Shown here in pieces: positions 8,322-16,809 of a DNA stretch of 63,488 bases. Source of the DNA: Bacteroidales bacterium UBA1309 (lineage in GTDB: Bacteria; Bacteroidota; Bacteroidia; Bacteroidales; Dysgonomonadaceae); NCBI GenBank assembly GCA_002307185.1, contig DBTT01000050.1, positions 1 through 63,488 on the forward strand, written 5' to 3'. The position numbers were made by a program, and so were the translations under genes. Numbering within the stretch: the stretch's first letter is position 1; each line of letters opens with the position of its first letter. Under the pieces are notes generated by a model, which was not told the DNA's origin, made no database searches, and saw nothing but the letters and a program-made list of their open reading frames with translations.

Positions 8322-9983
8322 ATGAAAAAAAAGATATGTGTATTTGCCTTCGTGATTCTGTGCAATTGTCAAATGCAACTGAAAGCACAAATCGACACCG
8401 AGAAAGCGATGACAACCGGAAGAAATGCTTTATATCGCGAAGATTATACAACAGCTCTAGATTGCTTTGACCAAGTTATCAACGTTAAACCGTTTTTGTC
8501 TGAACCTTATTACTATAGAGCTATTACTCGATATTATCTCAACGATATTAAGGGTGCTGAAGAAGATTGTTCATCCTGCATTCAACGTAACCCATTTCTT
8601 ACGAATGCTTATCAGCTACGTGGAGAAATTCGCCAACAATCAGATAACTTCAATGGTGCAAAGGATGATTACGAACAAGCCTTAAAAGAAATGCCGAGTA
8701 ACAAATTTCTTCTTGTCAACTTGGGAATCGTTAACATTCGCCGAAAATCTTACGAAGAGGCAAAGTCTTACTTAGACAAGGTGATTAGAATTTATCCAAA
8801 ATACGATGGGGGGTATTTAGCCATGGCATCCTTGTTATTAGCGATGAATGATACCGCAGAAGCCCTTACTTATTATGATAAAACAGTTGAAACAAATAAA
8901 TACATTTCTCAATCTTATTCCAATAGAGGCTTGTTTTATTTACAAACAAGAAAGTATGATGAAGCTGAAAATGATTTCAACGATGCTATTAGAATCAACT
9001 CGAGTATTGCATCAAACTATATAAACAGAGGACTTGCCCGTTATTATAAAAATGATTTACGTGGAGCCATGAACGACTATAACAAAGCACTTGAGATTGA
9101 TCCTAATAGTCATTCTGCTCTTTTTAATCGGGCTCTTCTACGCTCTCATGTAGGAGATAATAACCGTGCTATCGAAGATTTAGATGTTATTTTAAAACTA
9201 TATTCCCAAAATACAGAAGCCCATTACCAGCGTGCTCTGGTTAAATATGCAATTTCTGATACTCAGGGAGCCCTAAATGATTTATCCAATATAACGACTA
9301 AATACCCTGATTATCAAAAATGTATTTCTCTTTATGAAAGAATTAAAAGACAAATGGGAAATGCCTCAAAAGCAGAAAAAAAAATGAATATTTATATTCA
9401 CAAGGTAGAGGAGATAAAACAACGCAAATTGGCTGTCTCAAAAGAAAACCAAAATACCTTTATTCGTGAAGGAAGATCCGACATTATTGATAACAACGAA
9501 GATAGATTTGAATCTTCACTCATGATTGAAAAGGACGAAAAAATAAGCGAAATCCAGGCGAAATCAGAGTTAAAAGATTATTTATGGAAAAGCATAAGAC
9601 CATCCAAAAGTATTTATATTCCCAATTCTTCAATTATTTCAGTAACCGAACACACTGCTACAAGTTATGATGCAAACTATTACTATGGTTTGATAAAAGC
9701 TGGAATTCCATTAGATAAATTAGGTGTATTGGCTAAATTTGATCGAAAATACGAACAGAAAAATCCCCAAGATTACAAGACTTACAAATTGAACTTTGAC
9801 GATTTGATGAGAATAGAAATGCCACACAATGATTTCAAAATTCAATTTATGGGAGGAGTTATTGGGACTTCTATCAATGGAGCCAATCTCAGCGGTGGTG
9901 GACAAAATCAGATCTCGGATAAAACAAAAAAGATATTGAAAGAGGTCTATGGTAGGGATGTTGATGCAGAAAAGGAGAAATAA
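8322..9983 (+). CDS. Secreted tetratricopeptide-repeat protein at end of RND operon
   Basis: A 553-residue exported protein. A signal peptide (about 1-23, ending LKAQ) is followed by nine or so TPR units to about residue 345, with typical residues such as NRGLARYYKNDLRGAMNDYN. A charged linker and a distinct C-terminal region (about 405-550) follow that I do not recognise; it holds a region beginning SIYIPNSSIISVTE and a Gly-rich stretch GVIGTSINGANLSGGGQNQ. It sits 32 bases after the outer-membrane factor and is probably co-transcribed. A TPR protein is not a standard efflux component, so it may be a scaffold or an accessory envelope protein. Confidence 0.8.
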   Translation: MKKKICVFAFVILCNCQMQLKAQIDTEKAMTTGRNALYREDYTTALDCFDQVINVKPFLSEPYYYRAITRYYLNDIKGAEEDCSSCIQRNPFLTNAYQLRGEIRQQSDNFNGAKDDYEQALKEMPSNKFLLVNLGIVNIRRKSYEEAKSYLDKVIRIYPKYDGGYLAMASLLLAMNDTAEALTYYDKTVETNKYISQSYSNRGLFYLQTRKYDEAENDFNDAIRINSSIASNYINRGLARYYKNDLRGAMNDYNKALEIDPNSHSALFNRALLRSHVGDNNRAIEDLDVILKLYSQNTEAHYQRALVKYAISDTQGALNDLSNITTKYPDYQKCISLYERIKRQMGNASKAEKKMNIYIHKVEEIKQRKLAVSKENQNTFIREGRSDIIDNNEDRFESSLMIEKDEKISEIQAKSELKDYLWKSIRPSKSIYIPNSSIISVTEHTATSYDANYYYGLIKAGIPLDKLGVLAKFDRKYEQKNPQDYKTYKLNFDDLMRIEMPHNDFKIQFMGGVIGTSINGANLSGGGQNQISDKTKKILKEVYGRDVDAEKEK

Positions 9984-10209
9984 TTTTGAAATATTTAAAC
10001 GAATGTGATCCATGAGCGAAGCGCTTGATATGGTAGAATTCTTTAAAAGTACACGCTTTTACGGGATGATGTCATATTTCCTTGCATTGAGTTGCACAAA
10101 AATAACAATATAATATTGATTATAAATATGTTTTCTGTTTTTCAGCAGATCCTACGTAGATAAGAATTACTCCAAATAAATTTGGATATTGATATTCTTT
10201 GTGTGAAAT

Positions 10210-10248
10210 AAGATGGAAATGAAAAGCGCATTTCCATCTTGTTTTTTT
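10210..10248 (+). terminator. Rho-independent terminator
   Basis: AAGATGGAAATG (10210-10221) pairs perfectly with CATTTCCATCTT (10229-10240) across a 7-base loop and is followed by seven T residues at 10242-10248. It ends transcription from the RND operon or from a short transcript started at the 10177 box. Confidence 0.85.
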
Positions 10249-10342
10249 CAATCATTGATTATGAAGAAGTCTAAATTCTTGAAAAATGGTTTTAGAGAGT
10301 CACCTATACTTTAAAATTGCTACTCAAATAGCAAAACATTTG

Positions 10343-10350
10343 TATATTTG
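10343..10350 (+). promoter_or_regulatory. Predicted -7 promoter box for the nucleoside transporter
   Basis: TATATTTG matches TAnnTTTG and lies 36 bases before the ATG at 10387. A TTG at 10317-10319 is a possible -33 element, but the spacing of 23 is a little long. Confidence 0.55.
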
Positions 10351-10386
10351 TTCACAAAAAACATCAGAAAATAATAAAAGCTTACT

Positions 10387-11664
10387 ATGGCACTGAAAAT
10401 TAGATTGATTGTGATGAATTTTCTCCAGTTCTTCGTGTGGGGAGCCTGGATGATGACACTTGCGCATTATGGCTTCGTTGAGAAACAATGGAATGGAGCC
10501 CAATTTGGTTTAGTCTTCTCAACAATGGGATTTGCATCCTTGGTGATGCCAACGCTATTCGGAATTCTTGCCGACAAGTGGAAGGCCAACTATGTGTATG
10601 CCATCTTACATTTGTTATTCGGGGCAACGATGTGCTTTCTACCCATTATTGATGCGCCAATTCCGTTTTTCTGGGTATTGCTGGTTGCGATGAGTTTCTA
10701 TATGCCCACTTTGGGATTAAACAACTCTATCGGATTCAAAGTGCTGAAGAGTGAAGGCAAAGATCCCACAAAAGATTTTCCGCCTATCAGGGTGTGGGGC
10801 ACTGTAGGTTTTATCGTAGCGATGTGGATCACCAATTTCTTTACAAAGGATTGGGGATTAGGGCAAAGCATAAAAGTATCTTTTATCATAGCGGCTGTGA
10901 TGGCGTTTGTATTGTCGGCTTTTGCCTTTGTTTTTTTACCTGTCATCCAAAAACAAGAAGGGGATAAAGCGACAGCCCAAAAAACATGGATGGAAAAATT
11001 AGGATTAGAAGCGTTTGTTTTGTTCAAACAAAAGAAAATGGCTATTTTCTTCCTTTTCAGTTTGCTGCTTGGCGCGGCTTTGCAACTTACAAATGCTTAC
11101 GGGGACGGTTTCTTGCAAGATGCCAACGTATTTTCCAAAGGTGGACTAATCAATAATTTCTCCACGATGATCCTTTCCGTATCGCAAGTTTCTGAAACTT
11201 TGTTTATTCTCGCCATCCCCTTTTTCATGAAGAGGTTCGGGATCAAAAGAGTGATGCTGATTAGCATGTTAGCTTGGGTGTTGCGTTTCGGACTGTTTGG
11301 ATTTGCCGAAAATACTGTATTTGGCTTTGTGCTCATCATTGCCTCTTGCATTGTCTATGGGATGGCTTTCGATTTCTTCAATATTTCGGGAGCATTGTTC
11401 GTAGAGGAAAACACCGATTCCAGAATTCAATCTTCTGCACAAGGAGTATTCATGTTGATGACCAACGGTGTAGGTGCTGTGTTAGGAAATATTATCGCAG
11501 GACTTGTTATTGCCCAGTGGTTTGAGGATCCCCTCACACACGTAAAAGATTGGCCCAATATCTGGTTTGCATTTGCGGGCTACGCATTGGTTGTTGGCAT
11601 TGTGTTCGCTTTCGTTTTCAAATACGATTACAAGAAGGACAAACACCTTCAAGCAAAAATATAG
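10387..11664 (+). CDS. NupG-type nucleoside:H+ symporter (MFS)
   Basis: A 425-residue inner-membrane transporter of the nucleoside:H+ symporter family in the major facilitator superfamily. Twelve hydrophobic segments are visible, with the N-terminal LIVMNFLQFFVWGAWMMTL and the loop GILADKWKANYV typical of NupG/XapB homologues. It should import nucleosides for salvage. A thymidine kinase gene is present elsewhere in the window but is not linked. The gene seems monocistronic: it has its own promoter box and an inverted repeat directly after the stop. Confidence 0.85.
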   Translation: MALKIRLIVMNFLQFFVWGAWMMTLAHYGFVEKQWNGAQFGLVFSTMGFASLVMPTLFGILADKWKANYVYAILHLLFGATMCFLPIIDAPIPFFWVLLVAMSFYMPTLGLNNSIGFKVLKSEGKDPTKDFPPIRVWGTVGFIVAMWITNFFTKDWGLGQSIKVSFIIAAVMAFVLSAFAFVFLPVIQKQEGDKATAQKTWMEKLGLEAFVLFKQKKMAIFFLFSLLLGAALQLTNAYGDGFLQDANVFSKGGLINNFSTMILSVSQVSETLFILAIPFFMKRFGIKRVMLISMLAWVLRFGLFGFAENTVFGFVLIIASCIVYGMAFDFFNISGALFVEENTDSRIQSSAQGVFMLMTNGVGAVLGNIIAGLVIAQWFEDPLTHVKDWPNIWFAFAGYALVVGIVFAFVFKYDYKKDKHLQAKI

Positions 11665-11686
11665 ATTCATGAAAATTGTTTTTTTG

Positions 11687-11743
11687 AACCCCGTTGGCTC
11701 TTTTTTCTATCCATCGCGTGAACGAAATTGAGCCAACGGGGTT
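11687..11743 (+). terminator. 14-bp inverted repeat after the nucleoside transporter gene
   Basis: AACCCCGTTGGCTC (11687-11700) is the exact complement of GAGCCAACGGGGTT (11730-11743), with 29 bases between that begin with a run of six T. It is a plausible terminator 22 bases after the stop codon. The long spacer is unusual, and an attenuator role ahead of the Nramp gene is possible. Confidence 0.65.
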
Positions 11744-11761
11744 TATTATAATTATCGGCTT

Positions 11762-11896
11762 AAGCACTCCGCTGTGTGAAAGGATTGTGCTGCCATACTC
11801 CTTTCAAGGCCATAGAAGTGCTTCCAATATATCACTCCAAATGGTAAAAGAAATGCCCAAAAAGAAAAGGATAGAATTTCGGGCAACTTGAAATTC
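11762..11896 (+). promoter_or_regulatory. Candidate structured 5' leader of the Nramp gene
   Basis: Three inverted repeats lie between the upstream terminator-like repeat and the Nramp start. The outer pair is AAGCACT (11762-11768) with AGTGCTT (11817-11823). Nested inside it is TGAAAGGA (11777-11784) with TCCTTTCA (11799-11806). A separate hairpin follows, GAATTTC (11874-11880) with GAAATTC (11890-11896). The arrangement resembles a folded RNA leader or stacked protein-binding sites. I do not recognise a known riboswitch class, and no TAnnTTTG box is present in the gap. Confidence 0.4.
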
Positions 11897-11925
11897 GATA
11901 CCGTTTAAAAGAAAAATTTAATCGC

Positions 11926-13200
11926 ATGAAATTATTCAATAAAATCAAAAAAGATTACAATACAATCAATCCAAAACAGAAATCCGGTGCTTTGGATTTG
12001 TTCAAATACATTGGCCCCGGTCTGCTGGTCACGGTTGGGTTCATCGATCCGGGCAACTGGGCTTCAAATTTTGCAGCCGGTTCGGAATTTGGCTACACCC
12101 TGCTCTGGGTGGTAACACTTTCCACCATTATGCTCATCCTGTTGCAACACAACGTCGCGCACCTTGGCATTGTCACAGGGCTTTGCCTTTCGGAAGCCGC
12201 CAACAAATATTTGCCCAGAAAAGCATCGCGATTTATCCTGTGGTCGGCCCTTGGAGCATCCATCTCTACTTCTTTGGCCGAAATCCTGGGAGGTGCCATT
12301 GCCCTCAACATGCTGTTCGACATTCCGATAAAAGTAGCTGCCATTTTAGTCACAATTTTTGTGTTTGTGATGATGTTTTCGAGCTCGTACAAGAAAATGG
12401 AGCGTTACATCATTGCTTTTGTATCGCTAATAGGGTTATCTTTCATTTATGAATTGTTTTTGGTGGACATCGAATGGGCAGAAGCCGCAAAATCGTGGGT
12501 GACACCATCCATCCCCGAAGGCAGCATGCTGCTTATCATGAGTGTGCTTGGAGCTGTGGTGATGCCTCACAACCTGTTTTTGCATTCCGAAGTGATCCAA
12601 AGTCGCGAATGGAACTTGAAAGATGAAAAAGTGATTGAAAAGCAATTGAAATATGAGTTCTTCGACACATTCCTTTCGATGCTTATTGGTTGGGCCATCA
12701 ACAGTGCGATGATTTTACTTGCAGCCTCCACTTTCTTCAAATCGGGAATGGTGGTGGACGATTTGCAACAAGCTCAATCTTTGCTGTCACCCTTGTTGGG
12801 CAACAATGCTGCGGTAGTTTTTGCCTTAGCCTTGCTGTTTGCCGGGATTTCGTCCTCCATGACATCTGGTGTGGCTGCCGGTTCCATCTTTGCCGGGATG
12901 TACAATGAGCCTTACAACATCAAGGACATCCATTCCAAGACAGGGGCAATCATTTCTCTGGGGGTGGCTTTGCTTATCATATTTGTCATCAGCAATCCGT
13001 TTCAAGGACTTATCATTTCGCAGGCAGTACTAAGCTTGCAATTGCCAATCACCGTTTTCCTCCAAGTGCGCTTGACTTCATCAAAAGAAATCATGGGTAA
13101 ACATGCCAACAAGATGTTTACAAAATGTTTTCTTTATTTTATTGCTCTTATCATTACGGTACTAAACTTATTACTTATCGCAAGTTTTATTGTAAAATAA
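11926..13200 (+). CDS. mntH: Nramp-family Mn2+/Fe2+ importer
   Basis: A proton-coupled divalent metal importer of the Nramp family, 424 residues with about eleven membrane segments. The signature metal-binding residues are present: DPGN at 41-44 in helix 1 and MPHN at 213-216 in helix 6, where the Met favours Mn2+ and Fe2+ over Ca2+ and Mg2+. The likely role is manganese or iron uptake across the inner membrane. The gene appears to stand alone; the leader upstream contains inverted repeats that could regulate it. The gene symbol is by family resemblance. Confidence 0.9.
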   Translation: MKLFNKIKKDYNTINPKQKSGALDLFKYIGPGLLVTVGFIDPGNWASNFAAGSEFGYTLLWVVTLSTIMLILLQHNVAHLGIVTGLCLSEAANKYLPRKASRFILWSALGASISTSLAEILGGAIALNMLFDIPIKVAAILVTIFVFVMMFSSSYKKMERYIIAFVSLIGLSFIYELFLVDIEWAEAAKSWVTPSIPEGSMLLIMSVLGAVVMPHNLFLHSEVIQSREWNLKDEKVIEKQLKYEFFDTFLSMLIGWAINSAMILLAASTFFKSGMVVDDLQQAQSLLSPLLGNNAAVVFALALLFAGISSSMTSGVAAGSIFAGMYNEPYNIKDIHSKTGAIISLGVALLIIFVISNPFQGLIISQAVLSLQLPITVFLQVRLTSSKEIMGKHANKMFTKCFLYFIALIITVLNLLLIASFIVK

Positions 13201-13306
13201 TTTGACATATAGACGATTTACAGATCTATTTGCCTAATAAAAATTAAAATATTGATTTATATTTAAAAAAAACCGCCTTTTATATTTAAAATATCAGAAA
13301 CTCGAA

Positions 13307-13314
13307 TATTTTTG
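13307..13314 (+). promoter_or_regulatory. Predicted -7 promoter box for the Lys/Ala-rich secreted protein
   Basis: TATTTTTG followed by C fits the TAnnTTTG consensus and lies 89 bases before the preferred ATG at 13403. Confidence 0.5.
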
Positions 13315-13402
13315 CATCAGTAATTCAAGTGCGAGCATATGCGCATTCACTATGTCTGCAATTGATATGCCAGTTGCGCAAACTTATAAAACTATAGAAA
13401 AC

Positions 13403-13759
13403 ATGAAAAAATTATTTTCCATTTTATTAGCAATTGTGTTTTTATTTGCAACATCTATTTCTGCACAGAAAACCACTGTTTCCCAAGTGAAAACTGGCAC
13501 TAAGAAGGAATTGAAAAAGGTAAAGAAAGAAACAAAAGCTACCAAGGATGATGCCCTTAAACAAAAAGGCAAAACTGTAAAAATCAAAAAAGAAGCCGTT
13601 AAGGCAGAAGCGGGAAATGCTAAAACGAAAGAGGATGCCATGAAAGCCAAAAATAAGGCTGTGAAAGCTAAAAAAAAGACAGCAGCCAAGGTTTCTTCTT
13701 CTGATGTCCACCTAAAAAAAGACGGAACTCCAGACAAGCGTTACAAAGAAAACAAGTAA
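13403..13759 (+). CDS. Small secreted Lys/Ala-rich protein with KKDGTPDKRYKENK tail
   Basis: A 118-residue protein. I prefer the ATG at 13403 over that at 13352, because it puts a clean signal peptide (MKKLFSILLAIVFLFATSISA) at the N-terminus. The mature part is almost entirely Lys, Ala, Glu and Thr in short repeats (KEAVKAEAGNAKTKEDAMKA) and should be an extended or helical basic chain. The final residues KKDGTPDKRYKENK form a motif that I recall as recurring at the C-terminus of small Bacteroidota proteins; its function is unknown to me. A terminator lies about 160 bases downstream. Confidence 0.75.
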   Translation: MKKLFSILLAIVFLFATSISAQKTTVSQVKTGTKKELKKVKKETKATKDDALKQKGKTVKIKKEAVKAEAGNAKTKEDAMKAKNKAVKAKKKTAAKVSSSDVHLKKDGTPDKRYKENK

Positions 13760-14077
13760 GTTTTTTTACCACACTTTTAAAATACTAAGTCGTTAGAATC
13801 ATTAGTTGTCGTAAAATCAGTCTGGTCAAAAGAGCAATCGGTTGCTTGTTCGCAAATTCGCATAAAAAATACAACATCTATTGCGACCATTACTTATTCA
13901 AATAAATTGTATAAATATAAAAAACTACGGGAATAAATTTTCCGTAGTTTTTTATATTAGATCCCTTAGGAAATAAAAAGGTGAAATGATGGATTATCCG
14001 TTTAAAACAAGTTACTAAACTTCAATAGCCAGAAAATGAAATAATCAGCTACAATCATGATTGCCTAAGATCGATAA
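13760..14077. other. 318-base intergenic region between convergent genes
   Basis: No ORF of note. It contains a short AGCAA/TTGCT hairpin around 13832-13845 and the clear terminator at 13920-13952. Nothing else is recognised. Confidence 0.6.
13920..13952 (+). terminator. Rho-independent terminator
   Basis: AAAAACTACGG (13920-13930) pairs with CCGTAGTTTTT (13942-13952). With A-rich and T-rich flanks it can work for both convergent genes. Confidence 0.8.
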
Positions 14078-14530
14078 CTAAGCATTTTTATAGGGAATGT
14101 CTTTTGCCTCACAAAATTCCACTACTTTTGATTTGATATCCTTCAAATCGGAATAACGAATGCTGCTCAAGTCAATATTGACGTTTTTACTTGATTTCAA
14201 CGTGATCTTAAAGAAATTTAGCCCGATGTTCACATCTAAAATTTCATCCCAAGAAATCGGTTTAAGGCTGCTCTGATTGGGCAGGTTGGGTATCAGGCCT
14301 TCAGCAGAAATTGTGAAAATGGGTCTCGGCAACCAAATTGTAACCGAAAGGATTGTAAATACCGCTAATACCAAACCTCCTACTGCCAAATAGAAAAGGA
14401 CAGAGTATCTGGAAGCAAACACTTCTGCAAAACTGATATAAACACTCCATACGGCGAGGCAACCAGCACATGCAAAAGAAGCTAATTGTTGTAGTTTTGG
14501 AAATTTATTTTTAATAATCAAATCGTTCAT
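14078..14530 (-). CDS. Two-transmembrane protein with PH-like cytoplasmic domain
   Basis: The frame extends to 14629, but the Met at 14530 (MNDLIIKNKFPKL) is preferred, giving 150 residues. Two hydrophobic segments (about 15-35 and 42-62) form a hairpin. They are followed by a beta-rich C-terminal region containing ISWDEILDVNIGLNFFKITL, which resembles the bacterial PH-like domains of STM3941-type membrane proteins. No catalytic residues are seen. Its neighbours are unrelated. The family assignment is tentative and the function unknown. Confidence 0.65.
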   Translation of the reverse strand: MNDLIIKNKFPKLQQLASFACAGCLAVWSVYISFAEVFASRYSVLFYLAVGGLVLAVFTILSVTIWLPRPIFTISAEGLIPNLPNQSSLKPISWDEILDVNIGLNFFKITLKSSKNVNIDLSSIRYSDLKDIKSKVVEFCEAKDIPYKNA

Positions 14531-14799
14531 AATAAGAGTCAAATTCAATGAAATCATAAAAATAGACATTCTGCAAATTCTCCACACAGCGATAAATTTC
14601 GAAACAACGCAGAGAAAAGCATCGATCAAGATTCAAATATAGCTCAAATTCTGTAAAAACAACAACCAAGTGAGAAATTTGTCGAGAAAAACAACTGAAA
14701 AAAAAAATAAAGCTAAAACAAGGGCTATTATACAAAAAAAATATTTTAATTTGTGATTTCTAAATACACAAGGAACGCATTTAAATTAAGTGATACGCT

Positions 14800-16650
14800 A
14801 TGAATGAGATTTTAGATTCTGAGTTGCCTAAAGAAAACGGAGCAAAAGAAGTGAAACCAATAGAAGAAACTTCGTCTCCTGATATACAACCGGAAGATAC
14901 TACGGAAGAGCTTTTGGCAGAAAACGAACAACTGACAAAAGATGAAATTATACAGAAATTAAAAAGTTTTCTAGCAGATGCGAATTTGCCAGCACGTGCC
15001 GTAGTTGAATCGCTGAAACATGCTTTTTTCAAAATCGTGACCGCTGAAAATGAAAAAGCAAAAACAGAATTTGTTGAAAATGGCAATAATCTCGACGATT
15101 TTGTCGAAAGCTCAAGTGCAGAGGAAGAAGAATTTAAAAATCTCTATAACAAAATTAAAGAAAAGCGCGCAGAGGCTTTTGTGAAAGAAGAGGCCTTGAA
15201 AGAAGAAAATTTGAAACGAAAACTCGCTATCATAGAATCGATCAGGATATTGGTTGAAGAAGCAAATGGTGAAGAATTTAGCAAGCAATACAATGAATTC
15301 AAAAAACTACAGCAGGAATGGAATGAAATCAAGCTTATTCCTCAGGCTAGATTAAATGAATTGTGGAAATCGTATCAGATTTATTCCGAGAAATTCTATG
15401 ACCTTGTCCGTATCAACAATGAACTGCGCGACTATGATTTCCGCAAAAATCTGGAATTAAAAACAGCAATCACTGAAGCCGTAGAACGACTACAAAACGA
15501 ACCAGATCCGGTTTCGGCATTCTATCAACTACAAAACTTCCATCAGGAATGGCGTGAAATAGGACCTGTTTCCAAAGAAATACGCGAAGAAACTTGGGTT
15601 CGTTTTAAAGAGGCATCTTCTGCGATCAATAAAAACTACCAGAAGCACTTTGAATCTCTTAAGGTTCAGGAAGAAGAAAATCTGATCAAAAAAACAGATA
15701 TTTGCGAAAAGATTGAAGCCATCGACCTTGAAGCTTTAAAAAACTTCAAAGATTGGGACTCCAAGAGCAAAGAAATACTTGAACTTCAGGCATTCTGGAA
15801 AACAATCAGCTTTGTTCCCAAAAAACTTAACACGCAGATTTTTGAGCGTTTCCGTGCAGCTTGCGATCGTTTCTTCGAGGCAAAAGCTGCGTTTTTCAAA
15901 ACCCTTCGCGATGAGTTTGATCAAAATTTAGCCAAGAAGACTGCCCTTTGTGAGCGTGCAGAAGCCCTCAAAGACAGCACTGATTGGAAAAAGACAGGCG
16001 ATGAGTTGGTGGCAATTCAAAGAGAATGGAAAACCATCGGTCAAGTGCCCCGAAAATATTCCGATAGCATTTGGAAGCGCTTTGTGACTGCTTGCGACTA
16101 TTTCTTTGAACAGAAAAAGAAAAATACATCAAGCCAGCACGAAGAAGAATTGGCAAATCTCGAAAAGAAAAAGCAAATTATCAAAGACATCAACGACATT
16201 CCTGCCGACATTCCTGCGGAAGAGGCACGCACAAAACTGAAAGAATTGCTTAATTTATGGCATGAGATTGGTTTTGTCCCATTCAAAGAAAAAGATAAGA
16301 TCTACAAGGAGATGCAAAAAGCCGCTGACGCACAATTTGACCGTTTGCGCATTGACAAATCTGAACGAAGATTGCAAGCCTTTAAATCATCTATAGAAGG
16401 GATTGTTGGTGGCGAAAAGGCGAAGAACAAACTATATTACGAACGTGAACGTTTGATGCGCCAATTCGATAAAATTAAAGGTGAAATCCAAACCTACGAA
16501 AATAATATCGGATTTTTATCTGTTTCATCGAAAGGCGGCGGCGGATTGTTCAAAGATATGGAACACAAGATTCAATCACTGAAAGATGAATTGAAGATTC
16601 TGATTAAGAAAATTGAAACAATCGATACGAATATCAACAACGAAGAATAA
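14800..16650 (+). CDS. DUF349 repeat protein
   Basis: A 616-residue, highly charged, mostly helical protein with no signal peptide, so probably cytoplasmic. After an acidic N-terminus (1-120), about five DUF349 units run from roughly 160 to 525. Each has the recognisable pattern of a Trp followed by EIG or TIG and a Pro, then a Trp-x-x-Phe helix (for example EWREIGPVSKEIREETWVRF). A coiled-coil tail follows. DUF349 proteins are widespread in Bacteroidota, but I know of no established biochemical role there. The gene is single and ends at a strong terminator. Confidence 0.9.
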   Translation: MNEILDSELPKENGAKEVKPIEETSSPDIQPEDTTEELLAENEQLTKDEIIQKLKSFLADANLPARAVVESLKHAFFKIVTAENEKAKTEFVENGNNLDDFVESSSAEEEEFKNLYNKIKEKRAEAFVKEEALKEENLKRKLAIIESIRILVEEANGEEFSKQYNEFKKLQQEWNEIKLIPQARLNELWKSYQIYSEKFYDLVRINNELRDYDFRKNLELKTAITEAVERLQNEPDPVSAFYQLQNFHQEWREIGPVSKEIREETWVRFKEASSAINKNYQKHFESLKVQEEENLIKKTDICEKIEAIDLEALKNFKDWDSKSKEILELQAFWKTISFVPKKLNTQIFERFRAACDRFFEAKAAFFKTLRDEFDQNLAKKTALCERAEALKDSTDWKKTGDELVAIQREWKTIGQVPRKYSDSIWKRFVTACDYFFEQKKKNTSSQHEEELANLEKKKQIIKDINDIPADIPAEEARTKLKELLNLWHEIGFVPFKEKDKIYKEMQKAADAQFDRLRIDKSERRLQAFKSSIEGIVGGEKAKNKLYYERERLMRQFDKIKGEIQTYENNIGFLSVSSKGGGGLFKDMEHKIQSLKDELKILIKKIETIDTNINNEE

Positions 16651-16666
16651 AAATATCGAGTTAACC

Positions 16667-16710
16667 AAAAAGATACACCTTGAGGAATATTCCTTGAAGT
16701 GTATCTTTTT
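16667..16710 (+). terminator. Rho-independent terminator after DUF349 gene
   Basis: AAAAAGATACAC (16667-16678) pairs with GTGTATCTTTTT (16699-16710). The intervening TTGAGGAATATTCCTTGAA is itself nearly palindromic, giving one long hairpin with a T-rich end. Confidence 0.88.
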
Positions 16711-16809
16711 TAGTTAAAATACTAAAAATGTTAATTGTGGCAAATTCCGCAATAGAAAAAAAACTCCATATAAACTTCATCGGTCGGGTAGGCTAGTATC
16801 CAATCCGAG

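Larger units (their letters stand above)
9984..10386. other. 403-base intergenic region with terminator and promoters
   Basis: No convincing ORF. It contains a TAAATTTG box at 10177-10184 set in the partly palindromic CCAAATAAATTTGG, a strong hairpin terminator at 10210-10240, and a TATATTTG box at 10343-10350 for the transporter downstream. The terminator lies more than 220 bases after the TPR gene, so a short RNA between 9984 and 10240 is possible, but I see no known RNA family. Confidence 0.6.

Noticed and set aside
11694..11891. 65-codon plus-strand ORF upstream of the Nramp gene
   Set aside because: It begins inside one arm of the inverted repeat and runs across the nested stems. Its product has no features, so the structure explains the region better.
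13384..13737. Long antisense ORFs opposite the Lys/Ala-rich protein
   Set aside because: They mirror the low-complexity AAA/GCC codons of the true gene, giving Phe/Leu-rich shadow translations.
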